From Sphingobium xanthum (GTDB lineage Bacteria; Pseudomonadota; Alphaproteobacteria; Sphingomonadales; Sphingomonadaceae), in the NCBI RefSeq assembly GCF_019737615.1, contig NZ_JAHKKS010000002.1:523319-587318 (forward strand): DNA of 64,000 nt, in the 5' to 3' direction. Shown piece by piece: positions 36,381 to 45,948 of this stretch. Positions within the stretch are counted from its first letter, which is position 1. Every line of letters begins with the position of its first letter. Under the pieces are notes generated by a model. It had not been told where the DNA came from. It saw only the letters and a list, made by a program, of their open reading frames with translations, and did not search any database. The position numbers and the translations under genes are program-made.

Positions 36381-36642
36381 CACGCTTTCGAGCCGGCCGT
36401 AACAGAATATCGATTGGGCCGGAGGTCGATGCGCGGAACCCGCCTTCCCGCCGCCCTGCCCTCTGTGTGATTATGATCAGAAACGTCCTGTTTTGAAGGG
36501 CTTGGGGCAGCACTCCTCCTGCGCTCCAATCTTTTCCTACATTGATAGGGGTCCAGTGTTTTCCGGTGTTTGAGAAGAACTTCTTCATAGTTTTCTGTCA
36601 AAAAAACGGTCCCGGCGGGTCGCTCCGCCTCGAGAACGGACC

Positions 36643-38958
36643 ATGTATCGATTACGCCTCCTCGCGGGGCTGACCAAGTCGGCCCGTAGTATCTTGCTCA
36701 CCGTGGCATGCCTGATCGGCATTGCCGTGGCGTTCACTGGTGCCGGTCGGGATATCGACAATCAGGTCCGCGAACAGCGCTATCACTACCTTCCCAAAAA
36801 GCCGAGCGGTGATCTGGTGCTCGTCACCATCGACACGCCGAGCATCAAGGCGCTGGGTGCCTGGCCCTGGCCGCGTGGCCGCCATGGCGAGATCGTTGCC
36901 GCGCTGGACCGTGCTGGCGCGCGCCGTATCGCGTTCGACGTGATCTTCGATCAACCGGCTGCCGATCCACAGCAGGACAAGCTCTTCGCGAAGGCATTAG
37001 CGACGACGCGGACGGAAGTGTACCTCGCTGCCCTCCTCGAAAATCTCGCCAACGAGCGGGGTCGTCACGAGGCACTGCCGACGGCTGCTGTTCTACCCTA
37101 TGTGACGCCTGTCAGCATCTGGGTCCAGAGCGATGCGGACCAATATCATCGTCGCGTTCCGCTTAACGCGCCGGTTCTCGGAAAGCATCTGCCAGTCATG
37201 GCGCAGGCGCTCGCCGGAACACATCATCCCGACGATGGCCGGGTGTTGATCGACTGGTCGTATTGGCCCTACGAGTTCCCGCGCATTTCCTATTCGGATG
37301 TGCTGGCCGGCCGCTTCCCCAGGGGCTTCTTCCGGGGCAAGAGCGTACTCGTCGGCTGGGATGCTTTCGGCATCGGCGATCAGTATAGCGTGCCTTTCCA
37401 TCGCAGGCTCGCAGGCATGTATATTCAGGCGGCCGCATCAGAGACGTTACGCGCTGGCCGCCCAATCGAGCTGGGTGACGGGCCGGCGCTGCTCGCCGGG
37501 TTGCTGGTTGTCGCCATGTCGTTGCTGTTCCGGCCGGTCTGGCGCTATGCCTTTCTCGCGGCCGGCATGTTCGCGCTAGCGCCCGCGCAGATCTTCGTCG
37601 AGCATTTCACACTTTTGCGTCTCGATGTCGGCGCCGCCACGGTCGCTCTGGGCGCCGCGCTGCTGGCGACCGCACTGCTCGGTATCGCTCAGGCCATGCT
37701 CGATCGCATCACCAAGTCGGCCGAAGCCGGTCTCCCCAATCTGGCGGCCATGGAACTGAACGAACGCGATCCGGGTGTCACGGTCGTCGTGTGCCTGCGC
37801 AACTATGTCGAGACGACGGCCCTGCTCGGCTTCGCGGCACAGGGCAAACTGCTGAACAAGATCCGCGATCGCCTCATCCTCGCTGCCGGCCATGAGCGCA
37901 TCTACCAGATCGACAATCACAGCTTCGCCTGGCGCAGCACCGAGGAAGTGCCCGAGGTCGTCGCGAGCCTGGAGGGTCTCGAAGCCCTGTTCGCACCTGG
38001 CGTCCAGGTAGACAAGCTGACCGTGGACATCACGCTGCATGCCGGCTTCTGCGACGAAATCACGCTTTCCGTCCAAGACGCGCTCCCCAAGGCCGTTCTC
38101 GCCGCGACCAACGCGATCAATCGCGGCATCCTCTGGGAGCGCTACGAGACGGACGAGGACGAGGTCTTCTGGAAGCTCTCCATCCTCAACGAGTTCGAGC
38201 AGGCGCTCGGCCGTGGCGACGTCTGGGTCGCCTATCAACCCAAGCTCGATCTCCACAAGAAAGGCATTTCCGGTGCCGAGGCGCTGATCCGATGGACACA
38301 TCCCGATCGCGGCTTCATCCGGCCCGACCGGTTCGTCCGCGCCATCGAAGACGCCGGTCGCATCGAGAAGCTGACCCTCTATGTGCTGGAGCGCGCCATC
38401 GCCGATTTTGCGCCGCTGAAGCTCTCGGTCGCAGTCAACCTCTCCATGCGCATGCTCGGCAAGAACCGCATTGAGGCGCCGCTGCGCGTGCTGCTGGAAA
38501 CCTATGGCATGCCAGCGGAGAAGCTGACGCTCGAGATTACGGAATCGGCCACTATGGCCGACGATCAGGGCTTTGCCGAGTTGGAGGCTCTGCGCGCGAT
38601 GGGCGTCAATATCTCCATCGACGACTATGGCACCGGCCAGTCCACCCTGTCCTATCTCAAGCGCTTGCCGGCGACCGAACTCAAGATCGATCAGAGCTTC
38701 GTGCGTCAGGTGTTGACCAGCCGTTCCGACGCCGTGCTCATCAACTCCACGATCAAACTCGCGCACGAGCTGGACATGCAGGTGGTTGCCGAAGGCGTGG
38801 AAGACCAGCAGGTGCTCGATGCGCTCGCCAGGATGGAGTGTGACATCATCCAGGGCTATCATGTCGGCCGGCCGGTCGCGCTGGAGGAATTCCGCGCCAA
38901 GTTCCTGCCCACGCCCAAGACGGAGCGGACCCGCGGGCGGGCGCGCCGCGCGGCCTGA
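36643..38958 (+). CDS. CHASE2-EAL protein, c-di-GMP phosphodiesterase with degenerate GGDEF
   Basis: 771 residues: N-terminal anchor, periplasmic CHASE2 domain (about 35-270, LVLVTIDTPSIKALGAWPWPR), three further membrane segments (about 270-350), a degenerate GGDEF-like region (about 370-510, where the signature reads QIDNHSFAW), and an EAL domain (about 525-755). EAL catalytic motifs are intact: GAEALIRW, NLS, EITES, DDYGTGQS, KIDQSFV, EGVED. It should hydrolyse c-di-GMP in response to a periplasmic signal. It lies 262 bases after the peptide exporter on the same strand; the gap shows a weak CCGGCC/GGCCGG hairpin, so it probably has its own promoter. Confidence 0.9.
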   Translation: MYRLRLLAGLTKSARSILLTVACLIGIAVAFTGAGRDIDNQVREQRYHYLPKKPSGDLVLVTIDTPSIKALGAWPWPRGRHGEIVAALDRAGARRIAFDVIFDQPAADPQQDKLFAKALATTRTEVYLAALLENLANERGRHEALPTAAVLPYVTPVSIWVQSDADQYHRRVPLNAPVLGKHLPVMAQALAGTHHPDDGRVLIDWSYWPYEFPRISYSDVLAGRFPRGFFRGKSVLVGWDAFGIGDQYSVPFHRRLAGMYIQAAASETLRAGRPIELGDGPALLAGLLVVAMSLLFRPVWRYAFLAAGMFALAPAQIFVEHFTLLRLDVGAATVALGAALLATALLGIAQAMLDRITKSAEAGLPNLAAMELNERDPGVTVVVCLRNYVETTALLGFAAQGKLLNKIRDRLILAAGHERIYQIDNHSFAWRSTEEVPEVVASLEGLEALFAPGVQVDKLTVDITLHAGFCDEITLSVQDALPKAVLAATNAINRGILWERYETDEDEVFWKLSILNEFEQALGRGDVWVAYQPKLDLHKKGISGAEALIRWTHPDRGFIRPDRFVRAIEDAGRIEKLTLYVLERAIADFAPLKLSVAVNLSMRMLGKNRIEAPLRVLLETYGMPAEKLTLEITESATMADDQGFAELEALRAMGVNISIDDYGTGQSTLSYLKRLPATELKIDQSFVRQVLTSRSDAVLINSTIKLAHELDMQVVAEGVEDQQVLDALARMECDIIQGYHVGRPVALEEFRAKFLPTPKTERTRGRARRAA

Positions 38959-38970
38959 CCCCACATACAA

Positions 38971-39001
38971 GGAGGCGCCCGGCCATCGGCCCGGCGCCTC
39001 C
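38971..39001. terminator. Bidirectional terminator hairpin
   Basis: GGAGGCGCC (38971-38979) pairs with GGCGCCTCC (38993-39001), with further CGGCC/GGCC pairing inside, between the convergent EAL and GlsB-like genes. There is no clear T-run, so efficiency is uncertain. Confidence 0.65.
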
Positions 39002-39022
39002 GCAATCCAAATCTGATTTAGC

Positions 39023-39292
39023 TTAACGGAGCGAACCGCGACGCAGCAGATTGACGATGCCAAGCAGCACGATCGCGCCGAGCAGCGAGACGAGGATCGA
39101 CGTCAGCGAAATCGCGCCAGACGTGATCGGTGCGGCGCCGAGCAGCGGTGACAGCAGAAGTCCGGCCAAGACCGAGCCGACTATACCGACTACGATATTG
39201 AGAAAAATGCCCTGCTGGGCGTCTGTCCGCATGACGAGGCTCGCCAGCCAGCCGATGACGCCGCCGACGATAAGAAGTACGATAATGCCCAT
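39023..39292 (-). CDS. GlsB/YeaQ/YmgE-family small membrane protein
   Basis: 89 residues, three hydrophobic segments rich in Gly, Val and Ile, with the family opening GIIVLLIVGGVIGWLASLVM. Members are stress-associated transglycosylase-associated proteins of the inner membrane with no known biochemical role. ATG 39292 has GGGAG eight bases upstream. A GGAAC sits upstream but with a 13-base spacer to GTT, too short for an EcfG promoter. Confidence 0.85.
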   Translation of the reverse strand: MGIIVLLIVGGVIGWLASLVMRTDAQQGIFLNIVVGIVGSVLAGLLLSPLLGAAPITSGAISLTSILVSLLGAIVLLGIVNLLRRGSLR

Positions 39293-39357
39293 TTTCTGTC
39301 TCCCGTTCGTTCTGTTGGAAGAATAAACGGGAGGCGAGTTGGTTCCTCAAGCGATCA

Positions 39358-39738
39358 TCATCGGCCGATCGCGCGCCTCAGATCCTCGAAACTATAGGGC
39401 TTCTTCAGGATCGCGAGTGCGCCATGATCCGGAGGCAGTCCATCCTCCTCGTTGAAGCCCGTCGCGAAGACATAGGGAACGCCCGCTTCGCCCAGCCGTT
39501 CCGCTACCGGCAGGCTATCCTCGCCATCGCCGAGTTTGAGATCGAGAATGGCGAGATTAAATGACCGATCGTCGATCAACCGCATCGCGTCAGTAACGCC
39601 CGCTGCGATGATGATCTCGCGCGCGCCAAGATCTTCGAGCAGCGCTTCGGTGTTCATCGCGATGACGGGATTGTCCTCGACGAGCAGTACACGCAATGGG
39701 AAAGTGGAGGCCGGCAGGTCCGGCTCAGCGGAAGTCAT
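39358..39738 (-). CDS. Single-domain response regulator (FATGUY type)
   Basis: 126 residues, a receiver domain only. Acidic pocket in LLVEDNP, phosphoacceptor Asp in LAILDLKLGDGE, and conserved Lys in ILKKPYS. The segment VPYVFATGFNEE matches the P-F-x-F-A-T-G motif of the FATGUY family, whose sphingomonad members take part in the general stress response network; phyR, nepR and ecfG lie 7-11 kb away. ATG 39738 is used; a much longer in-frame reading is antisense to the exonuclease gene and not real. Confidence 0.87.
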   Translation of the reverse strand: MTSAEPDLPASTFPLRVLLVEDNPVIAMNTEALLEDLGAREIIIAAGVTDAMRLIDDRSFNLAILDLKLGDGEDSLPVAERLGEAGVPYVFATGFNEEDGLPPDHGALAILKKPYSFEDLRRAIGR

Positions 39739-39873
39739 GCCTCGCCTTTGCCAGCTTGTCGGCACCGCGTCCATGCAAAGCGCGCACGCCTTCTGCGGCG
39801 ACGCTCGACAGCGCGCCGGCGCGTTCCTAACTTCGATGACGATGCGATCCCTGATATCCTCCAGGCCAATGCC

Positions 39874-40881
39874 ATGAGCAGCGGGTTCGGCTGGCTCCGC
39901 CCGGAGAAGCAGGGCATCTACCTGCCGACGGTCGACGCCTGGATCGATCCGTCGATCGCGGTCGCGCGGGCGCTGGTCACACATGGCCATAGCGATCATG
40001 CGCGCGGCGGCCACTGCCATGTGGTGGCGACGGCGCCGACACTGGCGATCATGGCGCTGCGCTATGGCGAGACGCCCGCCGCCCAAGCGGTCGACTATGG
40101 CGAGACGACCGAGCTTGGCGACGGCATCAGCGCCACCTATCTTCCCGCCGGCCATGTGCTTGGCTCCGCGCAGATCCTGCTGGAGCGGCGCGGCGAACGG
40201 GTCGTTATCACTGGCGACTATAAGCGCCGCCCCGATCCAACCTGCCCCCTGTTCGTGCCGACGCCTTGTGACATTTTCATCACCGAGGCGACGTTCGGCC
40301 TGCCGGTCTTCGTCCATCCGCCGATCGGACAGGAGCTCGACAAGCTGCTCGACGCGCTGGCCGAGCGGCCGGACCGCTGCGTGCTGGTCGGCGCCTATGC
40401 GCTCGGCAAGGCGCAACGGATCATCGCGGAGCTGCGGGTGCGTGGCTTTGCCGACACCATCTATCTGCACGGCGCGATGGAGCGCATGTGCGCGCTCTAC
40501 GAAGCGCATGGCGTGCCGCTCGGCCCGCTTGCGCTGGTTGCGGATGCCGATCTTGACGATCTCAAGGGCAAGCTCGTCATCTGCCCGCCCTCCGCGCTGG
40601 GCGATCGCTGGACGCGACGCCTCCCCAATCCTTTGCAGGCCTTCGCCTCGGGCTGGATGCGGGTGCGCCAGCGCGGCGTGCAGCGCGGGATTGAGCTGCC
40701 TCTGGTCATTTCCGACCATGCCGACTGGGAGGAACTGACCGCCACGATCGTCGAAGTCGCGCCGCAGGAGACCTGGATCACTCATGGCCGCGAGGATGCG
40801 CTGGTCCACTGGTGCAGCATGCGCCAGATCCGTGCGCGAGCGCTGGAACTGGTCGGCTATGACGATGAAGACGAGATGTAG
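39874..40881 (+). CDS. Ligase-associated DNA exonuclease (MBL/beta-CASP type)
   Basis: 335 residues of the metallo-beta-lactamase fold with THGHSDHARGG, GHVLGSAQILLE, ITGDYKRRPDP and a C-terminal ISDHADWEEL, the pattern of nucleases related to Artemis/SNM1 and CPSF. It is encoded three bases before the ATP-dependent ligase, the well-known exonuclease-ligase pair implicated in double-strand break or cross-link repair. ATG 39874 is chosen from the family start (MSSGFGWLRPEKQGIYLP). Confidence 0.9.
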   Translation: MSSGFGWLRPEKQGIYLPTVDAWIDPSIAVARALVTHGHSDHARGGHCHVVATAPTLAIMALRYGETPAAQAVDYGETTELGDGISATYLPAGHVLGSAQILLERRGERVVITGDYKRRPDPTCPLFVPTPCDIFITEATFGLPVFVHPPIGQELDKLLDALAERPDRCVLVGAYALGKAQRIIAELRVRGFADTIYLHGAMERMCALYEAHGVPLGPLALVADADLDDLKGKLVICPPSALGDRWTRRLPNPLQAFASGWMRVRQRGVQRGIELPLVISDHADWEELTATIVEVAPQETWITHGREDALVHWCSMRQIRARALELVGYDDEDEM

Positions 40882-40884
40882 CCC

Positions 40885-42477
40885 GTGGAGCGCTTCGCCC
40901 ATCTGCTCGACCGGCTCATCTACACGCGCTCGCGCAACGACAAGATCGCGCTCGTCGCCGCCTATCTCCAAACGACGCCCGATCCCGATCGCGGCTGGGC
41001 ATTGGCGGCGCTCACCAGTGGGCTGGACTTCCCGGCGGTCAAGGCCTCGACCATTCGCGAGGTGGTCGCGACGCGGGTCGATGCGGTGCTTTATTCCCTC
41101 TCGCGCGATTTCGTGGGCGATACCGCGGAGACCGCGAGCCTGATCTGGCCGCGCCAGCCGACCGACCTGCCGCCGCCGACCGTGGCCGAGGCAGTCGAGG
41201 TCATGGCCGGCATGTCACGCTCGACGGTGATGGCCGAACTCTCCCGTCTGCTCGACAGGCTGGAGCCGGACGGCCGTTTCGCGCTCATCAAGATGGCGAC
41301 GGGGGCGATGCGCACCGGCCTGTCCGGCCGCCTCGCCCGCACCGCCTTCGCGCAGGCCTTCGGTCTCGATGTGGAGGAAGTCGAGGAGCATTGGCACGGG
41401 GTGAAGCCGCCTTATGCGAGCTTGTTCGCGTGGGCGACCTCGCCCGAGGGCAGCGCACCCGTTGCCGATCCATTCCAGTTCAAGCCGTTCATGCTGGCGC
41501 ATTCCCTGGAAGGCGAGGAGCAGCTCGATCTCGCGGACTTTGCGGTCGAGTGGAAATGGGACGGCATCCGCATCCAGCTTATTGGCGATGGCGAGACCAC
41601 GCGCCTGTTCAGCCGAGGCGGCGAGGAGATCAGCGGCGCCTTTCCCGAGATCGCCAGCGCCTACCGCTTTCGTGGCGTGATGGATGGCGAGCTGCTGGTG
41701 CGCGGCGACTTGCAGGGCGGTGAGGAAGGCGGGGCTGCGAGCTTCAACGCGCTCCAGCAGCGCCTCGGCCGCAAGAAGGTCACGGCCGCGATGATCGACG
41801 AGTTTCCGGCCTTCGTGCGGCTCTACGATCTGCTGATCGACGGCGGGGAGGATCTGCGCGGTCACCCCTGGAGCGTCCGCCGCGCCCGCCTCGAAGCCGC
41901 GCTGGACAGTCTGCCGCCGGACCGGTTCGACATCTCGCAGCTCATCGGGGCCACCGACTGGGCGGAACTCATCCAGCTGCGCGATGATGCGCGCGCGCAG
42001 GCCTATGAGGGCCTGATGTTCAAGCGGCGCGACAGCGTCTATTCGCCGGGCCGCAAGACCGGGCTCTGGTACAAATGGAAGCGCCAGCCGCTCACCGCCG
42101 ACTGCGTGCTCATGTACGCGCAGCGCGGATCGGGGAAGCGATCCTCCTATTATTCCGACTTCACCTTCGGCTGCTGGACCGCGCCGCCCGGCGATGGCGG
42201 CGAGCTGCTGCCGGTCGCCAAGGCCTATTTCGGATTCACGGACGAAGAACTGAAATGGCTCGACAGCTTTGTGCGGCGGCACACGACCAATCGCTTCGGC
42301 CCGGTGCGCGAGGTCGAGAAGACGCTGGTCATCGAGATCGCCTTCGACTCCATCCATCTTTCCAAGCGCCACAAGTCCGGCCTCGCCATGCGCTTCCCAC
42401 GCATTGCCCGCATCCGGCAGGACAAGCCGGCGGGCGAGGCGAACCTGATCGCGGACCTGATGGCTTTCGTGAGTTAG
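40885..42477 (+). CDS. ATP-dependent DNA ligase (exonuclease-associated type)
   Basis: 530 residues. N-terminal ligase domain (about 1-190), adenylation domain with the nucleotidyl lysine in VEWKWDGIRIQL, motif RLYDLLIDGGEDL, motif EGLMFKRRDS and TGLWYKWKR, then an OB-fold. It seals nicks using ATP and by family acts with the upstream exonuclease in damage repair. Start is GTG 40885. Its stop overlaps the convergent gene at 42474 by four bases. Confidence 0.92.
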   Translation: MERFAHLLDRLIYTRSRNDKIALVAAYLQTTPDPDRGWALAALTSGLDFPAVKASTIREVVATRVDAVLYSLSRDFVGDTAETASLIWPRQPTDLPPPTVAEAVEVMAGMSRSTVMAELSRLLDRLEPDGRFALIKMATGAMRTGLSGRLARTAFAQAFGLDVEEVEEHWHGVKPPYASLFAWATSPEGSAPVADPFQFKPFMLAHSLEGEEQLDLADFAVEWKWDGIRIQLIGDGETTRLFSRGGEEISGAFPEIASAYRFRGVMDGELLVRGDLQGGEEGGAASFNALQQRLGRKKVTAAMIDEFPAFVRLYDLLIDGGEDLRGHPWSVRRARLEAALDSLPPDRFDISQLIGATDWAELIQLRDDARAQAYEGLMFKRRDSVYSPGRKTGLWYKWKRQPLTADCVLMYAQRGSGKRSSYYSDFTFGCWTAPPGDGGELLPVAKAYFGFTDEELKWLDSFVRRHTTNRFGPVREVEKTLVIEIAFDSIHLSKRHKSGLAMRFPRIARIRQDKPAGEANLIADLMAFVS

Positions 42478-43460
42478 CCCGGCGGGTGCGTCCCGTAGCC
42501 GCCCGGTCGCAGGATCGGGATGCGGGGTGGCTCGATGCCCGTCTCCATCGAGAGCCAGGTCAGGCCCGCGATCGCGATGATCGCGCCGCCTAGGATGACC
42601 AGCGCCGTGCGCCATGCGGCGAAGGGGTTGGGCTTTAGCGGTAGCTCCGGCGCCGGGGCATTGGCGATGGCCAGTGCCGTCGCGCGCTGCCACCAGGCTT
42701 CCAGCCGGTCGCTGATGTCGCCGACCGGCCCTTCCTCGTCGGGCGTGTCGAGCGACTGAACTGCAATGCGATAAACGCCGGCCGCCAGATCGAACTCCGC
42801 GAACAAATAGCCTGGCGAGTGATAGCGGCGCAGCCCCAGCCAGACATAGCCCTCACGCGGGAAGGCCGTATCCGCCTGCCAATCGCCATCCAGCAGATCG
42901 AGCAGGATGCGTCCGGTGTCGGTTTCAACGACGCGCGGCCGATGCACCCATTGGTTCGGCCCCAACTCGGATGGATCAATGTCGATACGGATGCCGCCGT
43001 CAGGTGAAGCATGGCTGAAATGCGCGGGCGGCGCATCGGCAGAGAGGAAATGCTGCTGCGGGGCCGAAGCGGCCGGAGCGACCCGGGGCAGCGCCGTCGC
43101 CCTCGCAAGCGCGGGCACAGGCGCTGGTGCTGGCGGCTCCGGCGCGGATTGCTCAACCGGCGGGGATTTCCTGCGCATGGCTCCACCGATCGCGAAGCCG
43201 ATGACGCAGACGATGAACCACGGGACGACGATGAACGAGCCGATCAACATGATCGCGAAGGTGGCGTTGGAGCCGGTACTGTCGCGCGCCGGCGAGAGCA
43301 GATTGGCGAGCAGCAGCGTGAAGGCCATCAAGATGGCCGGTGCGAGTGACCAGCCGACCAGCACCCAGACGAGTCGCCGCGACGGCACCAGTTTCGCAAT
43401 CAGCGCGCTCACGCCGGCCAGCATCAGGCCCAATACGACCAGTGGCCCGAGTCCCTCCAT
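42474..43460 (-). CDS. Hypothetical membrane protein
   Basis: 328 residues from ATG 43460 (GGGGGAAG upstream). Four hydrophobic segments in the first 115 residues, then a Pro/Ala/Glu-rich linker (about 120-170), a soluble domain (about 175-280, IDPSELGPNQWVHRP and RRYHSPGYLFAEFDLAAG), and one hydrophobic segment near the C-terminus. I recognise no family. It is convergent with the ligase. Confidence 0.65.
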   Translation of the reverse strand: MEGLGPLVVLGLMLAGVSALIAKLVPSRRLVWVLVGWSLAPAILMAFTLLLANLLSPARDSTGSNATFAIMLIGSFIVVPWFIVCVIGFAIGGAMRRKSPPVEQSAPEPPAPAPVPALARATALPRVAPAASAPQQHFLSADAPPAHFSHASPDGGIRIDIDPSELGPNQWVHRPRVVETDTGRILLDLLDGDWQADTAFPREGYVWLGLRRYHSPGYLFAEFDLAAGVYRIAVQSLDTPDEEGPVGDISDRLEAWWQRATALAIANAPAPELPLKPNPFAAWRTALVILGGAIIAIAGLTWLSMETGIEPPRIPILRPGGYGTHPPG

Positions 43461-43782
43461 CGCTTCCCCCGCACGATTTGGTACGCGGATCATCCGTAAA
43501 TGGGGCCGTTCGTCAATCATCATGACGATTTGGCCGGAAAGTTCACCGGTTTGCGCCATTGGAAGCATTGTCCGGCAAGACGAAAAGCCCAGATTTCAGC
43601 CAGTTCCTGGCGAAAACTTCACAAACTTCTCGCATATCGTCCATGGTGAATGGCCGGAAGCCGCCAGAGGCCTTGAGGGAGCCACGGATTCTGCGGGATT
43701 TTACAGGATCAAAGAGCGGCGATCTTCGCGCCGCGTGGGTAAGTTCATGGCATGAACGAAGGTCTGTAGGACAGCCCGGACC
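43461..43782. other. Intergenic region, 322 bases, no supported gene
   Basis: Between the start of the hypothetical membrane protein and the end of the AsmA gene, both on the minus strand. A 15-base hyphenated palindrome GTTCATG-G-CATGAAC lies at 43743-43757, close to the AsmA stop; a GCGGCG/CGCCGC hairpin is just before it. No coding signal. Confidence 0.45.
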
Positions 43783-45903
43783 TCAGCGCCCGTTCTCGCT
43801 CTTCGACGGCGTGCCGCGGCCGACATCGTCGCGCGGCTTGCCTTTGGTCGTGCGCTGCGAGAGCGCCTGCGCGCCGGAAAGGACCGGGCCGCAATCGGCC
43901 GCCTTGGCATCGCCTACGTCCACGAAGGCAAGGATGGCGGCCAAGGGCGAGGCAGCGATGCCCGCACCCAGACCGAGTCCTGCCCGGGCGAGCAATTCCG
44001 GGCTGATCACGTTGATGCCCGGCGCTGCGAAATAGCCGTTTACGCCGACCGGCGACTGGCCCGAGAAGAGACTGAATTTCTTGCCGTCCGCGCGCATCGC
44101 AAGGTCGAGGCTCTCATCCTTGAAGCTGAACGAACCACGTCCGAGGATCACGTTCTTTTGCGTGTCGATCAGGATCGGGTCGGCCGAGGCCACGCCGTCG
44201 CGCACCGTGAAGGCGATCAGGCCGCAATTGATCTGCACCGGCTCCTTGAGCTTCTTCTCGAACATCTTCTGCAGGAAGACCCCGACGTCGATCTCGGATA
44301 GCTGGATGTTGCGCGCCCACATGGCACCCTTCGGCAGAATCACCGCAAGGCGGCCGTCCGAGGTGGCTAGCGACTTGCGCACCGTGTCACCCTCGCCGGT
44401 CATCTGCACACGCGCCTTGATCGTGCCAGTCGTGCCGGCTTTCTCCACGCCCCATTGGCCCAGCAGCGTGCCCATCGGTGTCGGCGATAGGCGAATGTCA
44501 TAGTCGGTGAATACCGGCATGCGGCGGGCATTGATCGAAATGTCGGAGCTGACATGGCCGCCCGACATATCGAAGGTCAGCGGCGAGAGCTTGAGCAGCG
44601 ACTTGTCGAGATCGAGCTTCAGGTCGACATTCGAGATCGGGATGTTGCGGCCGACGATCGTGCGGACCTTGTAATCGACCTTCGCGTCGAAGCGCTTGAT
44701 CGCTTCAACGCGCAGCGGCGCATCCGGCAGCAGGCGCGGCGTGCCGTTGACCTGCTCGATCGCGCCGGTCGCGCCCTGCGCCTCGATGCGGCGGGGATCG
44801 TAACCGACGAACGGGGCGATATCGATCATGTGCAGTCGCTGCGTGCTGAGACCCGCCTCGATCAGCAGCCGGTCGTTCGGCATGGTGATCACCATGTTGC
44901 CGCCAAGGTCGCTGTCGCCGAAACTGCCGCGCAGCCGGGCGAAGCGCCAGGCGTCGCTGCTATAAGTGACGTCCGACTTGAAGCGGAAGGAGCGCGTGTC
45001 CGGCACGGCCACACCGAGGAAATCGAACAGATCGGCCAGATTGGCGCCGCGCACGCCGACATCGAGCTTCGCGCCTTCAAGTTGCGTCGGCTCTTCCAGC
45101 GTACCGGAAACGTCCATCGTTATCGTGCCCGAGCGGGCATTGAGCACGAAGCGGTTTTCGCCGCCCGACACCGTTTCGGTCGGCGTCAGCAGACTGCCCG
45201 CGAGCGTGAAGGGATTGGCACGCATCCGGCCGGTGCCGCTGAAATTAATCGCGTCGTGAATGGCGCGATTGCTGGCCGTAACGGTGTCGATCTTGACGTC
45301 GGTATAGAGCTGGAGGCGCGGGTCTTCATAATGGACCTGCGTACCGCTCACGATCGCGCGCCAGATCCGCGGCAGCTCGAGCGGCGCGCCCTTCTGGTTC
45401 GGGTCGCCGAACGTCCAGGTGTTGCGATCGCCCTTGGTGGACCAGCGCAAATCGACCTTTCCGCCTTTGAGCGTCAGCGCCTTGATCGTGCGGTTGCCGA
45501 AGAGGAGGCGGCGCGTGGAAATGCGCGTGTCGATCATATCCGCCTTGAAGAAGGGGCCGCCTTCCATCGCCCAGTCGGGATTGGCGACGGTCAGGCCTTC
45601 GGCATAGAATTTGAGCGAGAAGGGCGCGAAATAGAGCTGGAAGTCGCCGGCGACCTTGACTTCGCGGTCCATCAGCGAGGTCGCGATGCGCTCGGCGGGT
45701 TGCTTCAGGAAGCGGCCCTTGGTGATGTAGAGGACCAGCCAGGCCGCGAAGAGCGCGAGCAGCAGCCAGGCGAGAACACGAACCGGAAGAGGCAGGCGCT
45801 TCCAGCGGCGGCGGGCGCGATAGAGGCGCCCGGGCCGTGCGCCCTCCTCCCAGAGCGGCTCCGCTCCGTCCGACAAATCCTTGCTGAATTCCTTCGGGTC
45901 CAT
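43783..45903 (-). CDS. AsmA-family inner-membrane protein
   Basis: 706 residues with a cytoplasmic N-terminus, one membrane segment (about 42-62) and a long periplasmic part typical of AsmA/TamB-like proteins (LYFAPFSLKFYAEGLTVANPDW, then a C-terminal GxG-rich beta repeat region). These proteins are thought to bridge inner and outer membranes in lipid transport. It has no clear Shine-Dalgarno sequence before ATG 45903 and no close partners. Confidence 0.85.
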   Translation of the reverse strand: MDPKEFSKDLSDGAEPLWEEGARPGRLYRARRRWKRLPLPVRVLAWLLLALFAAWLVLYITKGRFLKQPAERIATSLMDREVKVAGDFQLYFAPFSLKFYAEGLTVANPDWAMEGGPFFKADMIDTRISTRRLLFGNRTIKALTLKGGKVDLRWSTKGDRNTWTFGDPNQKGAPLELPRIWRAIVSGTQVHYEDPRLQLYTDVKIDTVTASNRAIHDAINFSGTGRMRANPFTLAGSLLTPTETVSGGENRFVLNARSGTITMDVSGTLEEPTQLEGAKLDVGVRGANLADLFDFLGVAVPDTRSFRFKSDVTYSSDAWRFARLRGSFGDSDLGGNMVITMPNDRLLIEAGLSTQRLHMIDIAPFVGYDPRRIEAQGATGAIEQVNGTPRLLPDAPLRVEAIKRFDAKVDYKVRTIVGRNIPISNVDLKLDLDKSLLKLSPLTFDMSGGHVSSDISINARRMPVFTDYDIRLSPTPMGTLLGQWGVEKAGTTGTIKARVQMTGEGDTVRKSLATSDGRLAVILPKGAMWARNIQLSEIDVGVFLQKMFEKKLKEPVQINCGLIAFTVRDGVASADPILIDTQKNVILGRGSFSFKDESLDLAMRADGKKFSLFSGQSPVGVNGYFAAPGINVISPELLARAGLGLGAGIAASPLAAILAFVDVGDAKAADCGPVLSGAQALSQRTTKGKPRDDVGRGTPSKSENGR

Positions 45904-45948
45904 GCCGCAACAACGCTCGGGCCGTGCCCGGGTTGCAATCGGCCCCGG

